Of a DNA stretch of 46,077 nt, positions 1 through 6,645 are shown one piece after another (position 1 is the first letter of the stretch; each line of letters begins with the position of its first letter). Both the position numbers and the translations under genes were made by a program. This DNA is from Candidatus Mediterraneibacter vanvlietii (lineage in GTDB: Bacteria; Bacillota; Clostridia; Lachnospirales; Lachnospiraceae): the NCBI GenBank assembly GCA_019113645.1, contig DXGZ01000034.1:1-46077 (forward strand), in the 5' to 3' direction. The notes under the pieces were generated by a model. That model was not told the origin of the DNA and ran no database searches. It saw nothing but the letters and a program-made list of their open reading frames with translations.

Positions 1-60
1 TTTTCAAGGGTTGTTGTCTATTGTTCAGTTATCAAGGTTCCTGTCGTTCTTTTCAAGCGA
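1..60 (-). other. 5' leader of an rRNA operon (rRNA genes beyond left edge)
   Basis: Read on the minus strand, this end contains the GAACCTTGATAACTGAAC type of sequence that Firmicutes carry in the processed leader (or spacer) just before a mature rRNA. It lies downstream of three strong tandem promoters, which points to the leader of a 16S-23S-5S operon continuing leftward out of the window. No mature rRNA sequence is present here. A spacer between rRNA genes is less likely, because a protein gene lies 460 bases upstream. Confidence 0.7.
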
Positions 61-63
61 CAG
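41..63 (-). other. leader hairpin, rRNA operon
   Basis: CTGTCG (41-46) and CGACAG (58-63) are perfectly complementary around an 11-base loop, just downstream of the proximal promoter. The position suits a boxB-like or processing hairpin of an rRNA leader. The function is inferred from position only. Confidence 0.45.
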
Positions 64-70
64 CTTTGAT

Positions 71-99
71 ATTTTATCAAATCTCTTTTCGTTTGTCAA
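71..99 (-). promoter_or_regulatory. rRNA promoter, proximal (P1 of three)
   Basis: On the minus strand, TTGACA (94-99) is followed after exactly 17 bases by TAAAAT (71-76). An A-rich UP-element-like stretch lies immediately upstream (100-120). Downstream follows CTGTCGCTTGAA, also found after the middle promoter. Confidence 0.85.
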
Positions 100-167
100 G
101 AACTTTTTTCTTTTTCTCTCCTGTCCTCTCAGCTCTCTTTCGGAGTGCTTCAAGCGACAGCTTGTAT

Positions 168-196
168 AGATTATCACATCTGCAAGGCGCTGTCAA
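168..196 (-). promoter_or_regulatory. rRNA promoter, middle (P2 of three)
   Basis: TTGACA (191-196), a 17-base spacer and TAATCT (168-173) on the minus strand. An A-tract upstream (about 197-220) resembles an UP element. The -10 is followed by CTGTCGCTTGAA, as in the proximal promoter. Confidence 0.85.
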
Positions 197-378
197 CAAC
201 TTTTTTCAAGTTATTTTTTGATGTTCTTTCCTGCCCTATTCCTGGTCAGGTGTTCCCATCATTTCAGCGCTTCCGGTTATTCTCTCCCGCTCTTTTGCTC
301 CCCGGACGTTCCGCCTCCGCGTCTCCGGCTGAGCTGATTCCCGGCAGTTTTAAGTTCCCGTCATCAGCGACAGGTGCT

Positions 379-407
379 ATCTTATCACTGCTGGAAGGAA
401 TTGTCAA
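379..407 (-). promoter_or_regulatory. rRNA promoter, distal (P3 of three)
   Basis: TTGACA (402-407), a 17-base spacer and TAAGAT (379-384) on the minus strand. The A-rich block at 408-440 resembles an UP element. The downstream CTGTCGCT matches the other two promoters only in part. The 100-380 stretch between promoters holds no credible gene. Confidence 0.8.
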
Positions 408-518
408 TATTTTTCTTGTTTTTTATTTATTTCAGACAATTCGTGCAATTCAGTATTATCAAACTCTTCTTACCTTTCATCTGTATCTATCAGAATTATG
501 CCATTACCTGTTGGATCG

Positions 519-1295
519 TTAACTTCTCTTTCTGTTTTCTATATAAATATGAAGCAGCACCCCTATGACACACACCAATGCGATTGCTTTCCAGATTCCA
601 TCACGCGTATCGCCGCTTACAGGGACCAGAGTGACAGCCATGCAGATGGCTGGAGCCGCCATCATCCCGCCCATCAGCCAGACCCTGATGACTTTCAAAA
701 GATAAGGCCAGTTGCTGTTATTCAGATTGATGCCCGGAATATTCATCCGGAATATTCCGTCACTATATGTATGAATGCTATTTTCATCATAATAGGACGG
801 AAGATATTCCTTAACAAAGAAACAAATATAGATACCGAACACCAGTAAAAGCCCATCCAGCATTATAAGTTTCGAAAAAACTTCCCCAGCGTCAGCTGTT
901 TGGAGACACCAGTACGCTGCCGCCAGTTCTATGAGAGTAACAAGAGCACAGGCACAGAATATCCCCAGCCTTTTTTTCTTCCTATCTCCCGCTTTTTCCG
1001 GAGTATCTTCCGAAAATGCAAGCGCTTTCTTCACTATCTGTTCAACGTGTTCAGCATCCAGTTCCGAATCCTGATCCATTCTTCTCCCTTCCAGCAATTC
1101 CGTGACAGATACGTCCAATATTTCCGAAAGAGGAACGAGCAAAGAGATATCGGGCATACTCACCCCCCTTTCCCACTTGCTCACTGCTTTATCCGAGACA
1201 AAGAGTTTTTCCGCCAGCTCTCTCTGCGTATACCCTTTCTCCTTTCTCTGCTCAGAGAGAAAGGAGCCGAATGCGTTTTTATCGATTTCAAACAT
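519..1295 (-). CDS. XRE-family regulator with membrane-spanning C-terminus
   Basis: This 258-residue protein begins with a classic HTH_3 domain at about residues 7-62: a Gln-Arg-Glu-Leu-Ala-Glu turn, the Val-Ser-Asp-Lys-Ala-Val-Ser-Lys-Trp-Glu recognition helix and a Met-Pro-Asp motif. A charged linker to about residue 108 follows, then roughly four hydrophobic segments near 109-128, 140-160, 203-224 and 234-252. It is therefore probably a membrane-anchored DNA-binding protein. Such proteins are common in Clostridia, and their ligands are mostly unknown. The start at 1295 follows AGGAGG by a suitable distance. It stands alone, divergent from the GNAT gene, and ends just upstream of the distal rRNA promoter. 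Its target is not evident. Confidence 0.85.
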   Translation of the reverse strand: MFEIDKNAFGSFLSEQRKEKGYTQRELAEKLFVSDKAVSKWERGVSMPDISLLVPLSEILDVSVTELLEGRRMDQDSELDAEHVEQIVKKALAFSEDTPEKAGDRKKKRLGIFCACALVTLIELAAAYWCLQTADAGEVFSKLIMLDGLLLVFGIYICFFVKEYLPSYYDENSIHTYSDGIFRMNIPGINLNNSNWPYLLKVIRVWLMGGMMAAPAICMAVTLVPVSGDTRDGIWKAIALVCVIGVLLHIYIENRKRS

Positions 1296-1370
1296 ACGCG
1301 ATCCTCCTGTTCATTTTTCAGTTTTTCTCCGGCGCACTCCGAATCACATATCCCTTTGGGATCTGTTGAT

Positions 1371-1399
1371 ATTTTAATTCACATCCGTAATTCCGGCAA
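1371..1399 (-). promoter_or_regulatory. candidate promoter of the XRE regulator
   Basis: TTGCCG (1394-1399), a 17-base spacer and TAAAAT (1371-1376) on the minus strand, about 75 bases ahead of the start codon. The -35 is a weak match. Confidence 0.45.
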
Positions 1400-1482
1400 C
1401 CGACTGACAGTAGAATCCTGTGCGTTTTCTGCATTTCAACTCACAGATGACAATATATTATTTTTCATGTAAAATATATCAT

Positions 1483-1509
1483 AACAGTTCAGCCACAGGC
1501 TGTACTGTT
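1483..1509 (+). promoter_or_regulatory. 12-bp inverted repeat upstream of the GNAT gene
   Basis: Arms 1483-1494 and 1498-1509 pair with one mismatch around a 3-base loop, 45 bases before the GNAT start. It could be an operator or a leader hairpin. A weak promoter (ATGACA, 17 bases, TAAAAT) lies just upstream at about 1447-1475. Confidence 0.4.
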
Positions 1510-1554
1510 ACATTTTGTAAACAAAGGGTATATTTAAAGAAAGGATACAAACAG

Positions 1555-1833
1555 ATGAATTTTACTCATAACGAAAACCAAATCGCTCTTTATTCTGCGA
1601 CAGGCGATCTCCTCGCAGAAATCACTTTCCCCTATACAGATGCACAGAAGGATACAGTAAATGTGGATCACACATTTGTGGACGCATCTCTCCGGGGACA
1701 GGGAATCGCCGGAAAACTGATGATTGAACTTGTGAAGGAACTGTCAGACAGAAATCTGAAAGCAGTTCCCACTTGTTCTTATGCGGTCAGCTGGTTCGAG
1801 AAGCATCCGGAATGCTCCGGGCTTCTCAAATAA
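1555..1833 (+). CDS. small GNAT-type N-acetyltransferase (YjdJ/YidJ-like)
   Basis: A 92-residue protein of the compact single-domain GNAT family (PF14542 type) that binds acetyl-CoA. The family signature is visible: a Thr-Phe-Val-Asp-Ala-Ser-Leu-Arg-Gly-Gln-Gly-Ile-Ala segment near residues 40-52 (the R/Q-G-X-G-I/A acetyl-CoA loop), then a C-terminal Cys-Ser-Tyr-Ala-Val-Ser-Trp-Phe segment. The frame stays open upstream to 1420, but the ATG at 1555 follows AAAGAAAGG at a normal distance, so I start there. It is the only clear plus-strand gene in the window. The substrate of this family is unknown. Confidence 0.85.
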   Translation: MNFTHNENQIALYSATGDLLAEITFPYTDAQKDTVNVDHTFVDASLRGQGIAGKLMIELVKELSDRNLKAVPTCSYAVSWFEKHPECSGLLK

Positions 1834-1866
1834 GAAAGCCATTAATACCGTATAAAAGCAATATTA

Positions 1867-2412
1867 TTATTTCTCAAATTCATATTTGAGAAGTTCACAA
1901 TTTCTGATGCCGAACCTGGCGAACTCTTCGTTCGTCATATCGGCAAAGTAGGACTGTACTGCCCGCGCCACTCCGTTATGGGCTACCAGAAGATATACTT
2001 TCTCATCCGCCTCTTCGCGGATATCATCGAGAAGACCATAGATTCTATGGCAGAAGCGGATCATGGCTTCGCCGCCCTCATAGCTGTCAACGAAGTTCTG
2101 CTTTGCCCTCTGGAACTCCTCACCATTTCGCGGGGTTCCTTCATATTTCCCGAAATTCTGTTCTTTCAGCCGGGGTTCCACACGCATGGGAACCCCTGTG
2201 ATCTCCGCGATATGTCTCGCAGTATCCGCTGCACGCATCAGCGGCGAACAGATGATTTCATCGATATGGATGTCCTCTGACAGGATTCTCCCCGCAAGCT
2301 CTTCCGCCTGCTTATGTCCTGTTTCTGTCAGTTCAATATCCGTGGCCCCGCAGATTTTATTCTCTACATTCCAGACCGTCTGCCCGTGGCGGGTAAAATA
2401 GAAATATCCCAT
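1867..2412 (-). CDS. histidine phosphatase family protein
   Basis: A 181-residue protein of the phosphoglycerate-mutase-like superfamily. The phosphohistidine motif Thr-Arg-His-Gly-Gln-Thr lies at residues 7-12. A Ser-Pro-Leu-Met-Arg-Ala segment carries the second arginine, and the second histidine sits in Val-Ala-His-Asn-Gly-Val near residue 144. Length and motifs fit small-molecule phosphatases such as alpha-ribazole phosphatase or broad-specificity phosphatases; the substrate cannot be told. It is the last gene of the GntR-ABC operon, 19 bases after the permease, with a weak SD. A 9-bp hairpin (1871-1892) overlaps its stop codon but lacks a clear U-tract. Confidence 0.85.
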   Translation of the reverse strand: MGYFYFTRHGQTVWNVENKICGATDIELTETGHKQAEELAGRILSEDIHIDEIICSPLMRAADTARHIAEITGVPMRVEPRLKEQNFGKYEGTPRNGEEFQRAKQNFVDSYEGGEAMIRFCHRIYGLLDDIREEADEKVYLLVAHNGVARAVQSYFADMTNEEFARFGIRNCELLKYEFEK

Positions 2413-2431
2413 AATTTACTTCATTTTCCTT

Positions 2432-3097
2432 TCAGAATTCTTTTCTCGCCATAATATGCCGGCTGCTCAGATAGGAAATCACCCCGGCCGCCACAGCCAC
2501 CGCTCCGCAGATGAGTATAAAACCTGCTGCTCCGGTTCCATTAAGATAATCTATGATATTGCTGCGCATCTCTGCCGGAAACATTTTTCCTATCTGATAC
2601 ACAATATCTACTACAGCAAGAACACATCCCATGGCAATCAGATTCGCATATCTCGCCTTTTCGGCGTTGAATTTAAGTCTTACCGGCAGCATCACGCTTG
2701 TGAAAACCCATGCTACAAAGATAAAACATACATTTTCTCCGATCCACATTTCCAGGGGCTCGCGTTCTTTTCCTGAAATCATCACCAGCGTGGCTATGAC
2801 CATGCTCACGCACCATGCAATCAATATTGTAATCATGGCAAAAAGATACTTTTCATTTACATATTTTTTCCTCGTCACCGGAAGCGTCATCAGGAACAGA
2901 TAACAGTTGTCAAACCCATCGTAACTGATGGTCGTTGCCGTAAACATGGCAAATATAATCGTAATATACCCGACAATAAACATGGCATTGACATCAGTTG
3001 CAAAATACATGATTCCCGCAACTACAACAAGCATGACCGCCAGAAGTTTCCCCTGATTTTTCAGAAGTTTTGCGTCTTTAATCATTAATCCTTTCAT
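2432..3097 (-). CDS. ABC-2 type transporter permease
   Basis: A 221-residue integral membrane protein with about six hydrophobic segments, one of the small ABC-2 permeases that pair with a single-domain ATPase. The longer reading frame (to 3205) is rejected: the ATG at 3095-3097 follows GGAGGGGAG and overlaps the ATPase stop as ATGA, the usual sign of translational coupling. By family it would export a peptide, antibiotic or lipid; the substrate is unknown. Expression is probably governed by the GntR regulator two genes upstream. Confidence 0.85.
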   Translation of the reverse strand: MKGLMIKDAKLLKNQGKLLAVMLVVVAGIMYFATDVNAMFIVGYITIIFAMFTATTISYDGFDNCYLFLMTLPVTRKKYVNEKYLFAMITILIAWCVSMVIATLVMISGKEREPLEMWIGENVCFIFVAWVFTSVMLPVRLKFNAEKARYANLIAMGCVLAVVDIVYQIGKMFPAEMRSNIIDYLNGTGAAGFILICGAVAVAAGVISYLSSRHIMARKEF

Positions 3098-3945
3098 AAC
3101 TTCTCCCCTCCGATCATCATAGTTATCACTTCGTCGAGCGAGCCCTTCTCTACCACAAGATCCGGATAGTTTTCCATATAATACTGCTTCTGACTGGTCA
3201 GGCACGCATATCCGAATGTCTCTTTCCGCACTCTTAAAATGAATTCTTTTTCCAGCTTTCTGTACTGATTCTCATCAGCCTTGATCAGTCCGTATTCATT
3301 TAACAGGACGTCCGTCTCTTCGTGGAGGATGATCTGACCGTTGTGAATCATATAGATATCGTCGCAGAGTCCCTCCAGGTCGGAAGAGATGTGGGAGCTG
3401 ATGAGAATACTCCTGTTCTCATCTTCTTCCATATATTCCCGGAACAGATTCAGAATCCTGTCCCTCGCCATTACATCCAGTCCTGTTGTCGGCTCATCCA
3501 TGATAAGAAAGTCCGCGTTGTGGGTGATCGCTGCAAGAACCTTCAGCTTTGCCTTCATACCAGTGGAAAACTCTTTGATATATTTATCCAGCGGCACGCC
3601 GAATTTTCTGCACAGATTCAGGAAACCGGAGCGGTCGAACTCCGGATACATCGCATTCAGTACAGGAACGATATCTTTTACCTTCAGGTACCCGCTGAAG
3701 CCGGATTCTGCCAGTGTCACACCGAGTTTTTCCTTATCCTTCTCTGTCAGAGCTGCAGGTTCTTTCCCGAGCAGAGATATCTCGCCGGCATCATACGAGA
3801 TCAGCCCGAGCGCTGCCTTAAACGTCGTGCTTTTTCCTGCGCCGTTCTCCCCGACAAGCCCTGTAATGCATCCTTTTCTGACCTCCATCGTACAATCCAG
3901 GGTAAAATCCCCATACTTTTTTACCAGGCCGTTTATTTTCAGCAT
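3094..3945 (-). CDS. ABC transporter ATP-binding protein (YtrB/BcrA type)
   Basis: A 283-residue ATPase subunit. Walker A (Gly-Glu-Asn-Gly-Ala-Gly-Lys-Ser-Thr) lies near residues 33-41, the signature is Phe-Ser-Thr-Gly-Met-Lys, and Walker B is Leu-Ile-Met-Asp-Glu-Pro-Thr. A family-typical C-terminal extension follows. Its SD (GGAGG) lies in the last codons of the GntR gene and it overlaps the permease by 4 bases, so all four genes form one operon. The arrangement matches ytrA-ytrB-like exporters that respond to cell-wall antibiotics in other Firmicutes; that role is inferred here. Confidence 0.9.
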   Translation of the reverse strand: MLKINGLVKKYGDFTLDCTMEVRKGCITGLVGENGAGKSTTFKAALGLISYDAGEISLLGKEPAALTEKDKEKLGVTLAESGFSGYLKVKDIVPVLNAMYPEFDRSGFLNLCRKFGVPLDKYIKEFSTGMKAKLKVLAAITHNADFLIMDEPTTGLDVMARDRILNLFREYMEEDENRSILISSHISSDLEGLCDDIYMIHNGQIILHEETDVLLNEYGLIKADENQYRKLEKEFILRVRKETFGYACLTSQKQYYMENYPDLVVEKGSLDEVITMMIGGEKL

Positions 3946-3949
3946 TTTT

Positions 3950-4321
3950 CTAGTCCTCCATGATTAACTCAAATAACTCCCGGATTTCTTCATCCGCCAG
4001 ACCGCATCTGCGGCCCTTCTCTATCGCTTTTTCGAGATCTGATTCCACTTCCCTGCGCTGTTCTTCCAGCATACGTTCCGTGTCAGCTGCTGCAACGTAA
4101 GTGCCTTTGCCGTGTACGGTCACTGTATAGCCTTCCTGTTCCAGATTGTCATAGGCTTTCTTAACAGTCAGGGCGCTGATCTTCAGCTCCTTTGCAAGAG
4201 TACGGACAGAGGGGAGTATGTCATTTTCCTTCAGATCCCCGGCAGTGATCTGTGCCTTGATCTGATCCATGATCTGTTCATAGATCGGTACCATCGATGA
4301 ACTGTTGATTATAATCTTCAT
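3950..4321 (-). CDS. GntR-family regulator, YtrA subfamily
   Basis: A 123-residue short GntR protein. The winged helix occupies residues 1-75 (Pro-Ile-Tyr-Glu-Gln-Ile, then Leu-Pro-Ser-Val-Arg-Thr-Leu-Ala). A short helical tail follows instead of a large effector domain, which is the YtrA hallmark. The start at 4321 follows AGAGGAGG; a longer frame to 4372 would run through the operator and promoter. It heads the ABC exporter operon and almost certainly represses it through the palindrome directly upstream. Confidence 0.9.
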   Translation of the reverse strand: MKIIINSSSMVPIYEQIMDQIKAQITAGDLKENDILPSVRTLAKELKISALTVKKAYDNLEQEGYTVTVHGKGTYVAAADTERMLEEQRREVESDLEKAIEKGRRCGLADEEIRELFELIMED

Positions 4322-4339
4322 ATGTGTCCTCCTCTTGAT

Positions 4340-4388
4340 AAACAGTATATAACAGTGCATAACTGTTGTCAACTGTTATATACTGTTT
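4340..4388 (-). promoter_or_regulatory. GntR operator enclosing the ABC-operon promoter
   Basis: Perfect 17-base inverted repeats, AAACAGTATATAACAGT (4340-4356) and ACTGTTATATACTGTTT (4372-4388), are separated by 15 bases. The promoter lies inside them: TTGACA (4367-4372), a 17-base spacer and TATACT (4344-4349) on the minus strand. A bound dimer would cover both promoter elements. The AACAG half-site is typical of YtrA-type regulators, so autoregulation is the likely logic. Confidence 0.85.
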
Positions 4389-4420
4389 ATTTCAAATTTT
4401 ATTTTCCTCCTGAAAACAAC

Positions 4421-4461
4421 ACAGGCTGAATTGTTACTGTTCATCTAACAATTCAGCCTGT
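4421..4461 (-). terminator. terminator after the PadR gene
   Basis: Perfect 16-base arms (4421-4436 and 4446-4461) surround a 9-base loop and overlap the PadR stop codon. The following minus-strand sequence is only modestly T-rich (TTGTTTTC). The position between PadR and the GntR operon fits a terminator. Confidence 0.65.
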
Positions 4462-4756
4462 CTTCGCCGTCTCTCACCATTGTTTTCAGCCGGTTGTGTT
4501 CTTCCCTCAGCATCTGTCTGCCGCGTTCTGTGATGATGTATGATTTACGCCTGCCATCCTCCGCTGTCTTTTGTATCACGCCATTTTCTTCGAATTTGGA
4601 CAGCATGGCATAGAGGGTTCCCGGGCCCACTTTAACTCTCTCATTTGATATGATTCTGACTTGTTCCATAATATCCACGCCGCAGCACTCCTCTGTCAGT
4701 GCAAGCAGGATATAATACATGGGCTCTGTCAGTGTCTGAAACTGTTCTCTTGCCAT
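4445..4756 (-). CDS. PadR-family transcriptional regulator
   Basis: A 103-residue protein with the PadR winged helix: Leu-Thr-Glu-Pro-Met-Tyr-Tyr-Ile-Leu-Leu-Ala-Leu near residue 10, the Gly-Pro-Gly-Thr-Leu-Tyr-Ala-Met-Leu recognition segment near residues 43-51, and the Asp-Gly-Arg-Arg-Lys-Ser-Tyr wing. A short C-terminal helix follows. The SD is AAAGGAAG. It lies 55 bases downstream of the DUF2812 gene, its usual partner, though PadR more often comes first. It probably controls the shared promoter at 6036-6064. Confidence 0.9.
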   Translation of the reverse strand: MAREQFQTLTEPMYYILLALTEECCGVDIMEQVRIISNERVKVGPGTLYAMLSKFEENGVIQKTAEDGRRKSYIITERGRQMLREEHNRLKTMVRDGEDRLNC

Positions 4757-4811
4757 GCGCCGCTTCCTTTCTCATTTATAATCCACGTCCGGCAAAAACT
4801 GGCACTGTACT

Positions 4812-5984
4812 TTATATAACTTCCCGCTCCCGAAGATTATATCTGTCCTGAAGGCTCCTGATCTGTTCCTGATTCGGCTCATCCTCACTGTATGTCAGCA
4901 CAAGCACGGCATCTTCATATTGGAAACTCCTCTTCCCGTAGTGATAAGATACTTCCCTCGGACTTTCTATCTCCCAGCCCGGTTCCTGATCTCCCTTCTG
5001 CCGGTCCCATACCATATCCATCACCCACGGAATATCGGAACGGTATAATTCATAAGTGATATCTGTACCGGCAAGCTCTCCGTTTTCGGAACTCCCGAGT
5101 ATGCTCACATTCCGCGTCTGATAAATCGACTCTGCCGGAACCCACACATCCACTGTTGTCCCAAGAAGGACATATCCGACAAATCCGATCAGCTCTGCCC
5201 GGAACCTTGCCTCCCTGGAAAGACGGAAGAAACTTTCCCCCGCTCTAAGCACACAGAAAAACAAAAATGCCGCCAGCCCTGACAGGCACACATTATAATA
5301 TCCTTCCAGAAACGCCCATGAAACCACAAGAAACAGCGACAGAAACATCGCCAGATTCTCAATCCGGTAGCCGATCCGAAGGGAATACCGGACCTTCTCC
5401 CCCTTTTCTAGTTTCCGCTTCCCGGTGAAATACCAGATCAGCAAAAAGAGGGTCTGAAGCAGGTATCCTGCTGAAAACACAGGAAAGCAGAGAAACAAAA
5501 ACATGGCGAAATTAAGAAACATCCAGTCAACCATCTGCCATGACCAGACAAAATACCAGATACCGGCAGTCATGAGCAGGACCACCGCAGTCTGCCCAAA
5601 CACTACTCTGCGCTCCGCCTTCCACACCTCATAAAACCGCTCTTCCTCTGTCACAATGGGTACATCGTCCGATGACAGCCTGCGGAATACACAGAACCTC
5701 CTGTTGGCATCCACGAACTCCCATCCTGCTGCCCGACAGTATTCCGCATATTCTTCCGCTTCATTTTCCGGCCGCAGATCGGTTTCCTTGCTTTTAGTAA
5801 ATACTTCCGCGTCATACTCCACATCCGAGGGCTCCCCCTCTTCAAAAACCATCCCGTACCTCCAGCCGCAGAAATGCCAGCCTTTCAGAGACATCCTGTG
5901 GAGATATTCCTCCAGCGCCCCGCACTCCCTGTAACGGAAATTCAAAAACCGGAATGTAATCCGTTTTCCTTCTTTATTACGCAT
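4812..5984 (-). CDS. DUF2812 domain membrane protein
   Basis: A 390-residue protein. The N-terminal DUF2812 domain (about residues 1-115) contains Tyr-Leu-His-Arg-Met-Ser-Leu-Lys-Gly-Trp-His and Tyr-Cys-Arg-Ala-Ala-Gly-Trp-Glu-Phe-Val. Several hydrophobic segments follow between about 125 and 285, then a charged soluble tail. DUF2812 proteins accompany PadR regulators in Firmicutes and have no established function. An alternative in-frame start lies slightly upstream, but the ATG at 5982-5984 is preceded by GGAGGAGGG at the right distance. Confidence 0.85.
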   Translation of the reverse strand: MRNKEGKRITFRFLNFRYRECGALEEYLHRMSLKGWHFCGWRYGMVFEEGEPSDVEYDAEVFTKSKETDLRPENEAEEYAEYCRAAGWEFVDANRRFCVFRRLSSDDVPIVTEEERFYEVWKAERRVVFGQTAVVLLMTAGIWYFVWSWQMVDWMFLNFAMFLFLCFPVFSAGYLLQTLFLLIWYFTGKRKLEKGEKVRYSLRIGYRIENLAMFLSLFLVVSWAFLEGYYNVCLSGLAAFLFFCVLRAGESFFRLSREARFRAELIGFVGYVLLGTTVDVWVPAESIYQTRNVSILGSSENGELAGTDITYELYRSDIPWVMDMVWDRQKGDQEPGWEIESPREVSYHYGKRSFQYEDAVLVLTYSEDEPNQEQIRSLQDRYNLREREVI

Positions 5985-6009
5985 TGGAATCCCTCCTCCC
6001 GCATCCAAT

Positions 6010-6064
6010 TATCGAGTATCGATATTTCTAATTTCAATATACTATCGACACTCGATATTGTCAA
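6010..6064 (-). promoter_or_regulatory. promoter and PadR-type operator of the DUF2812-padR operon
   Basis: The promoter is TTGACA (6059-6064), a 17-base spacer and TATATT (6036-6041) on the minus strand. Two 15-base arms, TATCGAGTATCGATA (6010-6024) and TATCGACACTCGATA (6043-6057), form an inverted repeat with one mismatch. One arm lies in the spacer and the other just downstream of the -10. This is a good PadR operator candidate. Confidence 0.75.
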
Positions 6065-6123
6065 TATCCAAAAGCGAAATAACTGATATGATGCTCACCC
6101 GTTAAGTTTTCTTCCAAATGAAA

Positions 6124-6163
6124 AATACAGATGCTGTCCGCCGCCGCAGATCGCATCTGTATT
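6124..6163 (-). terminator. terminator after the thioesterase gene
   Basis: Perfect 11-base arms (AATACAGATGC and its complement, 6124-6134 and 6153-6163). On the minus strand a TATTTTTCATTT tail follows, a usual intrinsic terminator. It ends the radA-thioesterase unit. Confidence 0.75.
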
Positions 6164-6190
6164 TCCCCAAATCATTACCTTGGATTATTC

Positions 6191-6607
6191 TTATTCACCG
6201 AGCAACTTTTCCATCGTTTCAGAAAACTTTTTCATTTCTTTATTCATCATTACAGGTCTTCCGTCTTTTTTGAGGAAACAATGCGTTGTAGTACCGCTCG
6301 CGCTGAGAACTCCTCCCTCAGTCATATTGTACATATCATACCGGAGCGTAAACTTTACTTTGCCGAAATCCTGAAGACTGACAATGATCTTTACCTCGTC
6401 TCCGAATCTCACGCTCTTCTTGTAATCACACTCTGCATGAAGCACCGGGCTCATATACCCCATCTCCTCGAATCTCCGATAGGGATATCCGAGCTGATCC
6501 AGCACATCGATGCGTGCCTCTTCCATCCATCGGATATAGTTTGAGTGATGGATGATCCCCATCTGATCCGTCTCATAATATTTCGCCTGTCTGATATATG
6601 GTTCCAA
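6191..6607 (-). CDS. acyl-CoA thioesterase, YbgC/4HBT family
   Basis: A 138-residue hotdog-fold protein. The 4-hydroxybenzoyl-CoA thioesterase signature is near the start (Tyr-Glu-Thr-Asp-Gln-Met-Gly-Ile-Ile-His-His-Ser-Asn-Tyr), and the catalytic Asp is residue 14. The family hydrolyses acyl-CoA thioesters; chain preference cannot be read here. The start is TTG at 6605-6607: AGGAGG lies seven bases ahead, and the next in-frame Met falls inside the active-site motif. It lies 38 bases after radA, probably co-transcribed. Confidence 0.85.
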   Translation of the reverse strand: MEPYIRQAKYYETDQMGIIHHSNYIRWMEEARIDVLDQLGYPYRRFEEMGYMSPVLHAECDYKKSVRFGDEVKIIVSLQDFGKVKFTLRYDMYNMTEGGVLSASGTTTHCFLKKDGRPVMMNKEMKKFSETMEKLLGE

Positions 6608-6645
6608 AACAACTCCTCCTTTTACGCCTTTATTCAGATTTTTGT

